A DNA stretch of 13,491 nucleotides from JACCXJ01 sp050740695. GTDB lineage: Bacteria > Pseudomonadota > Gammaproteobacteria > JACCXJ01. This document shows positions 1 to 8,169 of this stretch, piece by piece (position 1 is the first letter of the stretch; every line of letters begins with the position of its first letter). Under the pieces are notes generated by a model that worked only from the letters and a program-made list of their open reading frames with translations, ran no database searches and was not told the origin of the DNA. Position numbers and translations under genes: made by a program. The DNA lies in contig JBOIDR010000117.1 in the NCBI GenBank assembly GCA_050740695.1, forward strand, positions 1 through 13,491, read 5' to 3'.

Positions 1-12
1 GCTGCCGTACCG

Positions 13-165
13 ATAGTCCATGGGATCCCCTTCTTCAATGGGACTATTCTACCATGCCCGCTCATGGCTGTAGATGAAATCTGCCCGCCTAAAAGGCGGG
101 GGTTTGAACCCTTCATATTGAAATCAACACCATTCAATCGATCGTCCCTCGCCGAACGGCGAGGG
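13..165. repeat. cluster of four stem-loops at the left edge
   Basis: Four inverted repeats follow one another. Arms 13-19/41-47 (ATAGTCC/GGACTAT) have a 21-nt spacer. Arms 52-56/63-67 are CCATG/CATGG. Arms 84-90/94-100 (CCCGCCT/AGGCGGG) have a 3-nt loop. Arms 146-153/158-165 (CCCTCGCC/GGCGAGGG) have a 4-nt loop. The last two are strong GC hairpins lying just downstream of the minus-strand flavin reductase gene, so they could end its transcript, but neither is followed by a T-run on that strand. Subterminal hairpins also occur at the ends of IS200/IS605-type elements, but I see no transposase or TnpB remnant. The function is not resolved. No gene is supported in 1-177. Confidence 0.4.
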
Positions 166-177
166 GAGCCGGGGACG

Positions 178-690
178 CTAAACGTTATAAAGTTCGCTGC
201 TGCCATCCAGGGTCCCGGTCTGAGTATAAAGCATCGGGGTGCCGGTATTGATCTGCTTCCCTTCGATTACCTCGCAGATAGCGAGTCTGTGACTGCTTGG
301 ATAATCGGGATCCGAACCGGTCACGTCCCAATGGGTCACCTTGCATTCGAAATAGGCGAGACTATCGGCTAAGATGGGTGCGCCGGTCACCTCGGCGCGC
401 CAAGTATAGCCATCCATTTTATCCGGAACGGATCGGAACGAATTGCCGAAATGGCCCGCGATCTTGCCCTGGTTATCTGCAAGCACGTTTACCGTGCAAA
501 TACCACCCGCCTTAAGCAATTCATAGGAATAATTCTTGGGATTCACGGCGATTGCCAATAATAAAGGATCGAAGGAAATCTGCGTCGCCCAGGAAGCAGT
601 AAAGGCGTTTTGACGTTCGCCGTCGCGGACTCCGATTACGTAGACACCAACGTTGATCAACTTCAAGAGCTCGTCGGGATTCTCAATCAT
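178..690 (-). CDS. flavin reductase-like FMN-binding protein
   Basis: This 170-residue protein resembles the flavin reductase-like family (flavin-reductase domain, split-barrel FMN binding). Such proteins bind FMN and often supply reduced flavin to a partner oxygenase, or act as NAD(P)H:flavin oxidoreductases in the cytoplasm. Family-like features are an N-terminal GVYVIGVRDGE strand, then NAFTASWATQISFDPLLLAIAV at residues about 29-50, and a later VNVLADNQGKIAGHFG segment. I chose the ATG at 690 because AAGGA lies 9 nt upstream; a longer in-frame ORF starting at 783 adds 31 residues unlike the family. No partner oxygenase lies beside it. The gene is much poorer in GC than the core genes (about 43% at 481-540), which suggests acquisition. 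The substrate partner is unknown. Confidence 0.8.
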   Translation of the reverse strand: MIENPDELLKLINVGVYVIGVRDGERQNAFTASWATQISFDPLLLAIAVNPKNYSYELLKAGGICTVNVLADNQGKIAGHFGNSFRSVPDKMDGYTWRAEVTGAPILADSLAYFECKVTHWDVTGSDPDYPSSHRLAICEVIEGKQINTGTPMLYTQTGTLDGSSELYNV

Positions 691-1023
691 AAAAGTGTCC
701 TTGTAGTTTAGATCGACCGAGGAACTCGCCACGGCCAGTACCGCTCGACGGCATGGCGAAAGGGGTGCGGCCCCGCGGCGCACTCACCACCGTGGGTCCG
801 GGCCCGGCCCGCGCCTCGTCCCGCAGCGCTCAAAGGACACGGCGCCGGGCTCTACGCGTTCCGCTGGATGCGATAGTGTCGGCAAGCGGCGCGGGTTGTC
901 AAGACGCGAGCCGTCGGTCTAGCTAGGATGGGCGACTCAGGGATTTTGGTCCTGGATCCGGTCGGATGCGGTGGTCGTCTGACGCCATTCAGCTCTTCAC
1001 CAAGGCACCGTGTTCATCCGCCA
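691..1023. other. gene-free stretch
   Basis: I see no convincing coding region, RNA or repeat here. Several short ORFs cross it on both strands but none resembles a known protein. It separates the flavin reductase-like gene from the kinase fragment, and may contain further eroded sequence from the same lost locus. The neighbouring stretch 1445-1637 is likewise empty of recognisable features. Confidence 0.5.
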
Positions 1024-1444
1024 ACTCCAATATCTCGGAGCGCTGGCGGCCGGAGCGACTGGACGCTCGCAAGGAAGAACGCGGTCGCTTGTCCGTAGCA
1101 GCGACAGTCGCCGGCGATCGCCTGCAGGCCCAGATCGAAGACGACGGCCGCGGGATCGATCCCGATCGCATTCGCGAGGTCGCGCTCGGGCGCAGGCTGA
1201 TCTCGGAGAGCGACATCGCCATGCATGATGACAAAGCGGCGATCGATCTCGTGTTCGATCCCGGTTTCACGACGGTCGCCCGGATCAGGGAGATCTCCGG
1301 TCGCGGTGTCGGTCTCGATATCGTTCGAACTTCGATCCAGGAGCTTGGCGGAGACGTGGGGATCCGATCGGGCGCCGGCCGCGGTACGCATTCATGGTCT
1401 CGCTGCCGATCGCGTGCGCGCGGGTGAGCCGGTCTATTTCTTGA
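1024..1444 (+). pseudogene. CheA-type histidine kinase fragment (ATPase domain), frameshifted
   Basis: This is a remnant of the HATPase domain of a CheA-like chemotaxis or hybrid histidine kinase. In one frame the translation runs through a linker (ERLDARKEERG), the G1 box DDGRGID (about 1140-1160), an LVFDPGFTT segment, the G2 box GRGVGLDIVRT and the G3 box GAGRGT ending at 1388. The frame then breaks: from 1391 a different frame reads FMVSLPIA, the strand that normally follows the G3 box, and stops at 1442-1444. One missing base near 1389-1390 explains this. The N-box with its Mg-binding Asn is not recognisable upstream. The Hpt domain, dimerisation domain, CheW-like domain and receiver are all absent. 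No chemotaxis genes lie nearby. It is a decayed fragment, not a working kinase. Confidence 0.75.
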
Positions 1445-1637
1445 GGTCTTCCTGAGGAATCGGAGCGATCGAGGTCGTCCTGTTCCTCTTTCACCCGGGG
1501 CGGTCCGATCGGCGTCATCGTTCCGCGGGCGCATCGCGAAGCGGGGCCTGAAAGCCGCCTGATGAGATCAACTCCGGCCGCCCACTCGCGAGCGCCAGGC
1601 CCAGCCCACGAATGTGAATCGGGCTAGCTTGGCCGCG

Positions 1638-2624
1638 CTAAGCCCTGGTTCGCTCCCACGTCTCCCTTCCCATCAGGAGCACCGTGGCGATGGCGAGCGG
1701 CAGGAGGTTGTAAATCGCCCGGTAGACGAGCAGGGCGGCGGCCAGCGACTCGGTCGGGATGAACGAGCGAAAGGTGATGAGCAGGATCCCTTCGAATACG
1801 CCGATGCCGCCCGGGACGTGGCTCACCATGCCGGCCACGGCGGCCAGGGTGTAGACGACCAGGAAGCCGAGGAACGGGACCTCGGGCGAGTCCAGGAGGA
1901 CGTAGAGGCAGGCCCCTGCGAGCACGATGTCGGTGAGCGTCAAGACGATCTGCGTGATGGCGAGCCCCGGGCTCGGCAATCGCACCTGGAGGCGCCCGAG
2001 ACCGAGCGGCGCGCGCCGCAAGAAGGTCGCGGTGATGACCGCCCAGAAGGCCACGAGCCCCACGATGCCGATGGCGTGCAGGGTGGTGGCCGGGAGGCCG
2101 GTGAAACCCGCAATCAGCTCCGGGTAGACGAGCACCGCCGCCGCCGCGATGACGAAGTTGCCGAGCCCGTAGGCCGCCATGCCGAAGAGCGTGATGCGCG
2201 CGACATCGAGGCTGGACAGGCCCGCCGGCACATAGATCCGATAGCGTACCGAGCCCCCGGACACGAGGTTGGCACCCACGGTGTTGGCGATCGCGCAGCC
2301 GCAGAAGGCCGCGAGCGCCACGGTCCGGTACGGGATCCTCGCCCCGATGTAGCAGAGGCCCGACCAGTCGTAGCCCGTGAAGATGGCGTAGCTCCCAGCG
2401 GTGAGCAGCAACGCCGTGAGGATCTGTCCCGCCGACAGCGCGGACAGCTGCGCCGAGAGGCGTGCCACATCGAGGTCTTTGCACACGTGGTAGATCGCCC
2501 CGACCGCCACGATGAAGAGCACGAACGACAGGAGCGTCATGGGCCAGCCGCTCGTCGCATGGGCTGGAGGGTCCTCCGGCGGAACGCCGCGCCCGTCGTG
2601 GGTGGTGAGAGTCTCGGGATCCAT
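1638..2624 (-). CDS. LPG-synthase membrane-domain (UPF0104/YbhN-like) integral membrane protein
   Basis: This 328-residue protein is almost entirely hydrophobic, with about seven or eight predicted membrane helices after a polar N-terminus of some 28 residues. It resembles the flippase-like N-terminal domain of MprF and the stand-alone YbhN/UPF0104 proteins. Key features are NTVGANLVSGGSVRYRIY (residues about 100-117) and the C-terminal MVSHVPGGIGVFEGILL signature typical of the family. The soluble aminoacyl-transferase domain of MprF is absent, so it probably does not aminoacylate lipids itself; a lipid transport role is inference. The ATG at 2624 precedes MDPETL; a longer frame running up to 3035 lies opposite asmA and is spurious. 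A perfect TATAAT lies on the minus strand at 2640-2635, but I see no -35 box. The gene is divergent from asmA. Confidence 0.8.
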   Translation of the reverse strand: MDPETLTTHDGRGVPPEDPPAHATSGWPMTLLSFVLFIVAVGAIYHVCKDLDVARLSAQLSALSAGQILTALLLTAGSYAIFTGYDWSGLCYIGARIPYRTVALAAFCGCAIANTVGANLVSGGSVRYRIYVPAGLSSLDVARITLFGMAAYGLGNFVIAAAAVLVYPELIAGFTGLPATTLHAIGIVGLVAFWAVITATFLRRAPLGLGRLQVRLPSPGLAITQIVLTLTDIVLAGACLYVLLDSPEVPFLGFLVVYTLAAVAGMVSHVPGGIGVFEGILLITFRSFIPTESLAAALLVYRAIYNLLPLAIATVLLMGRETWERTRA

Positions 2625-3179
2625 GGCGGCGGGGATTATACCGGCCCCACGGACGCGCGGTGCGGGAAATCCGCGTGCTTGCGCCCGGTACCTGCGGGGA
2701 GCGGGTAAAATACCTCGGGGCAGGTTGCGTGGGCGTGGATAGAAGGGTCTCCCATGAAAAAGGTACTGAAGGCGGTATCGATCCTGTTCGGGATCATCGT
2801 GGCGGCGGTCGTGGCCGCGGCCATCATCGTACCCATGGTGTTCGATCCCAACGACTACAAGGACGAGATCAAATCGCTGGTCGAGAAGAAGACCGGCCGC
2901 AGCTGGGACCTCAGCGGCGACATCGGGCTTTCGATCTTTCCGTGGCTGGGTTTCGATCTCGGGCCACTCACGCTCGGAAACGCCCCGGGCTTCGCGCCCG
3001 ACGCGTTCCTGAAGGCGGAGCAGACGCGCGTGCACGTCGCGCTCCTGCCGCTCCTGCGCAAGGAGGTCCAGTTGGACACGGTGACCATGAGCGGGTTGGT
3101 CGTGAACCTAACCCGCGATCCGGGCGGGAAGACCAACTGGGACGATCTCCTCGCCAAGGCCGGCGGCGCCAAGGAGTCG

Positions 3180-3233
3180 AAGGAGGCCCAGCCCCCGGCT
3201 GGGATCAAGGAGGCCCAGCCCCCGGCCGGGCTC
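3180..3233 (+). repeat. two-copy 27-bp in-frame tandem repeat in asmA
   Basis: Units 3180-3206 and 3207-3233 match at 25 of 27 bases and encode KEAQPPAGI and KEAQPPAGL. The repeat falls in the Pro/Ala linker after the N-terminal AsmA domain. It is an in-frame duplication, so it changes linker length without breaking the protein, and is likely to vary in copy number between strains. Confidence 0.9.
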
Positions 3234-5178
3234 CCCGCCTTTGCACTGGGCGGCATCGATCTCCGGGATGCGGAGGTCACCTGGGACGATCGACAGAAGA
3301 AGGAGCGCTACGCCATCCACGGGCTCCATCTCAAGACCGACGCGATCCAACCGGGTGAGCCCGTGGACCTGGAGCTGCGCTTTTCGCTCGTGGCCACCGC
3401 GCCCGCCGTGACCGGGGACATCGGGCTCAAGGGCACGGTGATGCCCGACCTCGAGGCGCGCCGCTACCGCCTCTCCCCCTTCGAGGGCGACGCTAAGCTC
3501 AAGGGCGAGGGCGTGCCGGGCGGGGACGTCGAGATCGCTTTGGAGGCCGCGCTCGATCTGGACCTCGCTGCCGACGCGGCGAAGCTCGACGGCTTCGAGA
3601 TCCGCGCCCTGGGGATAGAGGCGCAGGGCGATGTGGCGGCGACCCGGATCTCGAGCGCTACGCCGGCGCTAGACGGCAAGCTTCTGTTACAGGCCCCGAA
3701 GCTCTCTGCGACTCTCGAGTCCCTGGGACGGACAGCGGCGGCCGGGATGCTCGCCGGGCTGTCGCTGGACACGCGCTTCAAGGGGACGACAGAGGCGTTG
3801 TTGCTGGACCCCCTTGCGCTCAAGATAACGCTGGCCGGCGGCACGCTCACCACGGCGCCGGCGCCATTCGATGTCTCGACACGGGCCGACATCGATCTCG
3901 CCAAGGGCACCGTCGCGCTCGATCGTCTCTCCGCCACGGGCCTGGGGCTCCAAGTCTCGGGCGGGATCCGTGCCGAGCAAGTCCTCGCCACGCCACGCTT
4001 CAACGGCACCCTGAAGGTCGGGGCGTTCAGCCCCCGGGATCTGATGCTGGAGCTCGGGATGGGACCGCCGGTCACGGCCGATCCCAAGGTCCTGACCCGG
4101 CTCTCCGGGGACGTATCCTTCACGGGCTCGACATCGGGGGTGAACCTCAATCCGCTCGCCCTCAGGCTCGACGACACCGCGGTCCAGGGCAGCCTGGGCG
4201 TACCTGATCTCAAAAAGCAGGCACTGCGGTTCAAGCTAGTGGCCGATGCCATGGACCTCGACCGCTACCTCCCGCCCAAGCCCGCCGGTGGCCCCCGGTC
4301 TCCAGGTTTGGTCAAGGCCGCGACCCCCGGGGCCGCGGCCGGGGCCGCCGCAAAGCTGCCGGTCGACATGCTGCGTGCGCTCGATGTGCAGGGGAGCCTC
4401 GGGGTCGGGAAACTCAAGGCGTCCAATCTCAAGCTCCAGGACGTCGTGCTCAACATCGACGCCCGCGACGGCAACCTCCGCATGAGCCCGCTCGGCGCGG
4501 CCCTCTACGGCGGCCGGTACCAGGGCAACGTGGGGCTGGACGTGCGCGGCCAGGAGCCCAGGCTGAGCCTCGACGAGTCGCTGAGCGGCGTTCAGATCGA
4601 GCCCCTGCTCACGGACCTCCACGGCGAGGCCAAGCTCAAGGGCCGCGCCGACCTCGAGGCCCGGTTGACCGCGAGCGGGGCGGATGAGGATCGAATGAAG
4701 AAGACCCTGAGTGGCGGCGGCGCCTTCACGGTCCGGGATGGGGCGTATAAGGGTGTGAACCTCGGTCTTTTGGCCCGCCAGGGCAAGGTCCTGCTCGATG
4801 CGGCCAAGGGCAAGGGTACGAAATCAGTCGAAGGCAGTACCCAGACTGACTTCAGCGAGCTCAGTGGGACCTTCAAGGTGGATGGGGGTGTGATCCGGAA
4901 CGACGATCTGGCCATGAAGGCGCCGCTCCTGCGGCTCGCGGGCCAAGGCACGGCCGATCTCGGGAGTGAACGGATCGACTATACGCTGAATGCCTCCCTG
5001 GTCGAGACCTCGAAGGGTCAGGAAGGTAAGGATACCGAGAAGCTCGACGGCATCACCGTGCCGATCCGTGTGACCGGTACCTTCGACGAGCCCCAGTTCG
5101 TCCCGGACCTGACGACAGTCGCCAAGCAACGGGCGCAGATCGAGATCGACAAGCAGAAAAAGAAACTCGAGGGCAAGA

Positions 5179-6327
<1,149 letters not shown>

Positions 6328-6334
6328 CTCGAAC

Positions 6335-6607
6335 ATGTCGCGCATCGTGAACTGCATCAAGCTCGGCCGGGAGGCCGAGGGACTGGCCAGGCCGCCTTAT
6401 CCGGGGGAGCTCGGCAGGCGCATCTACGAACAGGTGTCCAAGGAGGCCTGGCAGGGCTGGCTCAAGCACCAGACGATGCTGATCAACGAGAACCGCCTGA
6501 GCCCCATCGACCCTCGGGCGCGCGCCTTCCTGGAAGAGCAGATGGAGAAGTTCTTCTTCGGCGAGGGCTCCGCGAAACCGGCCGGCTATGTCCCGCCCGA
6601 GGGGTGA
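6335..6607 (+). CDS. yggX: probable Fe(2+)-trafficking protein YggX
   Basis: This 90-residue cytosolic protein matches YggX along its whole length. Conserved features are the N-terminal MSRIVNCIKLGREAEGL with Cys7, the PYPGELGRRIYEQVSKEAW block, QTMLINENRL and the C-terminal FFFGEG...GYVPPEG. YggX binds or buffers iron and protects oxidation-sensitive Fe-S proteins; in enterics it belongs to the SoxRS oxidative stress response. It sits immediately after mutY, a widespread arrangement that pairs it with an Fe-S repair enzyme. The size matches the family (about 90 residues). No SoxS-like site or separate promoter is evident in the 7-nt gap, so it is probably co-transcribed with mutY. Confidence 0.95.
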   Translation: MSRIVNCIKLGREAEGLARPPYPGELGRRIYEQVSKEAWQGWLKHQTMLINENRLSPIDPRARAFLEEQMEKFFFGEGSAKPAGYVPPEG

Positions 6608-6618
6608 GCCGCACCGGC

Positions 6619-6647
6619 TTGACGCCCGCTCGATGCGCGGGTCTAAT
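6619..6647 (+). promoter_or_regulatory. sigma70-type promoter of tRNA-Phe
   Basis: TTGACG (6619-6624) and TCTAAT (6642-6647) are separated by exactly 17 bp. The tRNA begins 15 bp downstream, after a GC-rich discriminator (6648-6661) of the kind linked to stringent control of stable RNA genes. The spacer itself is a dyad, CCCGC at 6625-6629 and GCGGG at 6637-6641. Confidence 0.75.
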
Positions 6648-6661
6648 AGCCCGCTGCTCCG

Positions 6662-6737
6662 GGCCAGGTAGCTCAGTCGGTAGAGCAGGGGACTGAAAAT
6701 CCCTGTGTCGGCGGTTCAATTCCGTCCCTGGCCACCA
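6662..6737 (+). tRNA. tRNA-Phe (GAA)
   Basis: This is a complete 76-nt cloverleaf. The acceptor stem is 6662-6668/6727-6733 and the D arm starts at GCTC 6671-6674. The anticodon stem is 6688-6692/6700-6704 with loop CTGAAAA, giving anticodon GAA at 6695-6697. The T arm is 6710-6714/6722-6726 with loop TTCAATT. The discriminator is A6734, and the CCA tail is encoded at 6735-6737. The gene stands alone with its own promoter and has no obvious terminator after it. The DNA downstream is accessory in character, but I found no repeat of the tRNA 3' end to prove an integration site. Confidence 0.97.
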
Positions 6738-6950
6738 CATCGTGACAGAATCCATAAGCCCGTATATGTGCCTGAACCGTCCACAGTAGCTCCCCGGTCG
6801 CGCGGGATTGGCTCGCGAAGCATGCCCCGCTGGCCAGTGGATGGAGATCGCGATGATGTGCGCCGAGGGGGCGGATCTGAACACAGGAAGATGCGGACGA
6901 TCACATCGTCCCCTTCCGGTGTGGCCCGAATGCGCTCCAGGGTTCTGGAT

Positions 6951-7580
6951 TTACTCAGATAAGACATCGGGGGAGTGACCATATCCACCTCGGACACACC
7001 ATGCGAGTCCCTCACGAAGGGATTTTATATTAACTCCGACGGTGCCGTCGGAAGGCTTCATAGCGAACGCATTGGGTGGAGTGCTAAAAAGGGAAGTTGA
7101 CGACCAGTATAATTCACCACCCGACTGCACGTTTGTGAAAGGATGCCCGCGTGGAAGCAATGGAGGGCTAGACTGCGTTGGGTCTATCAAGCTAGCTAAC
7201 TCTTCTACGGTGGGGAGACGCCAACCGAGCCGATCTCCTATGATCCTTGAGTAACAGTCTCCCATGGCTTCAAGCCAAGTGCTGGGCTTCGTGGACGGAG
7301 ACAATTCCCAGACGAGCCCTGTCTCCATGTCTAGGACGGCTTTTTGCGAAAATGCGGACAGTACAACGAATCGTTCCTTAGCGTTAGCGATTTTCCTGGA
7401 CCAGTTCTCGGGTAAATTGGCGGTGCTGACCGGCACGTGTGGCCCAGGGATCACCGGTCCCCGTCGACCGAGCTCCGGGTCACCGAGCGCCCCCCGGCTC
7501 ATCCCTGCGGCGAGGAGTACGGCCCCCGCTATCCACCAGTCCCGCGCCGTCATCATTGGACGGATACTATTCGTACGCAT
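6951..7580 (-). CDS. secreted DUF1566 (Lcl C-terminal) domain protein
   Basis: This 209-residue protein has a basic N-terminus and a hydrophobic stretch (residues about 14-32, WWIAGAVLLAAG) resembling a Sec signal peptide. A DUF1566/Lcl C-terminal domain follows at about 70-202. Domain hallmarks are VLDMETGLVWE, TWLEAMGDCYSR, LGWRLPTVEELASLID, YWSSTS and the closing AWCVRGG. Related domains occur in secreted or surface proteins, and Legionella Lcl binds host glycans; the role here is unknown. GGAGG lies 6 nt before the ATG at 7580, a strong ribosome binding site. Base composition is lower in GC than the core genes, and it lies beside a methylase fragment in a patch next to tRNA-Phe, all consistent with acquisition. 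Confidence 0.85.
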   Translation of the reverse strand: MRTNSIRPMMTARDWWIAGAVLLAAGMSRGALGDPELGRRGPVIPGPHVPVSTANLPENWSRKIANAKERFVVLSAFSQKAVLDMETGLVWELSPSTKPSTWLEAMGDCYSRIIGDRLGWRLPTVEELASLIDPTQSSPPLLPRGHPFTNVQSGGELYWSSTSLFSTPPNAFAMKPSDGTVGVNIKSLREGLAWCVRGGYGHSPDVLSE

Positions 7581-7618
7581 TACCCACCTCCATTGCCCGT
7601 GCCATGGACGCCCACGCT

Positions 7619-8129
7619 AGTAGCTAACCTCTGCCCGACTGCACACCAAAGAGTTCTCCCTGGCGCCGGACCGAGGGCCGGAACTCGGGCCAGCGCTCGA
7701 CGAACGGCGCCGCGGAGATGCGCCCGAGTTCGCTCGGATCGATCTTGTTCAACCCTCCGTCGTACACGCGACCCTCGCCGCGCAGCTTGTGGCCGCTGAC
7801 TCGGCCGAGCAGCTCATGCACGTCGGCGGCGCGGCCGGGGTGCTTACGGAGCATGGCCGCGAGGCCGTTCGGTGGGTAGAGCATGAGATAGAGTTCCGTT
7901 CCGACGGCCTGCGATCGGTTGAGGATGAAGCGGAACGGCTGTTCGTCGTCTGCGCCGCGGACTCCAGGCGGCATACGGTGAGGCCTGTTCGTGTTGGTGA
8001 AGTCGCCGAGATCCTTGTCGCGGCCACCTCCCTGGGGCGCCCCGACGTCATGGCTTCCGCCGAGCGGAAACGCGGGTTAGTCTCGACGAGGCCAGCGCCG
8101 CATAATGAACGTGGTCGTCAGTAGCTAAC
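7619..8129. repeat. 10-bp direct repeats bracketing the methylase fragment
   Basis: AGTAGCTAAC occurs at 7619-7628 and again in the same orientation at 8120-8129, enclosing the methylase fragment. The left copy overlaps the stop codon of the fragment (7624-7626). This could be a target-site duplication or a recombination scar; a chance match of this length over 500 bp is possible but not very likely. Confidence 0.5.
7624..8076 (-). pseudogene. C-terminal fragment of a type II N6-adenine DNA methylase / restriction-modification protein
   Basis: The open frame runs from just after a TAA (8079-8077) to the stop at 7624. From about 7941 it matches the C-terminal tail of large N6-adenine methylases of restriction-modification systems: PFRFILNRSQAVGTELYLMLYPP, then LLGRVSG, then GEGRVYDGGLNKIDPSEL. 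The SAM-binding and NPPY catalytic parts, which would lie upstream, are missing, so the piece cannot methylate DNA. An ATG at 7974 would give 116 residues, but I see no evidence that it is a real gene. The upstream part of the frame (HDVGAPQGGGRDKDLGDF and onward) has unclear homology. It is a remnant of a lost restriction-modification locus, flanked by 10-bp repeats. Confidence 0.7.
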
Positions 8130-8169
8130 GCGGCGAGTTTGCGAACACTTGACAGCGAAAGTATATCCC

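Noticed and set aside
64..372. Plus-strand ORF at the left edge
   Set aside because: It runs across two hairpins and opposite the flavin reductase gene, with no recognisable domain.
1614..2708. A 364-residue plus-strand ORF
   Set aside because: It is an antisense shadow of the membrane protein gene: the translation is highly charged and repetitive (Arg, Glu, Gly, His), with no domain, while the opposite strand encodes a clear family member.
2625..3035. N-terminal extension of the membrane protein ORF
   Set aside because: This part lies opposite the start of asmA, is Arg/Pro-rich and unlike the family; ATG 2624 gives the normal length.
6716..6967. Small minus-strand ORF after DUF1566, beginning MSYLSKSRTLERIRATPEG
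   Set aside because: It overlaps the tRNA-Phe gene antisense, lacks a ribosome binding site and resembles no family I recognise, so it is not annotated.
7036..7051. Perfect inverted repeat CCGACGG/CCGTCGG
   Set aside because: It lies within the coding region of the DUF1566 protein and encodes part of SDGTVG, so coding constraint and chance explain it well enough.
7619..8129. Integron attC sites
   Set aside because: The repeats contain GTTAGCT, close to an attC core, but I could not find the paired R'/L' arms needed to fold an attC site, nor an integrase.
8139..8167. Possible cysG promoter (TTGCGA-17-TATATC)
   Set aside because: The matches are weak and the predicted start would fall inside the cysG coding region. 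A TTGACA at 8149-8154 likewise has no -10 at proper spacing.
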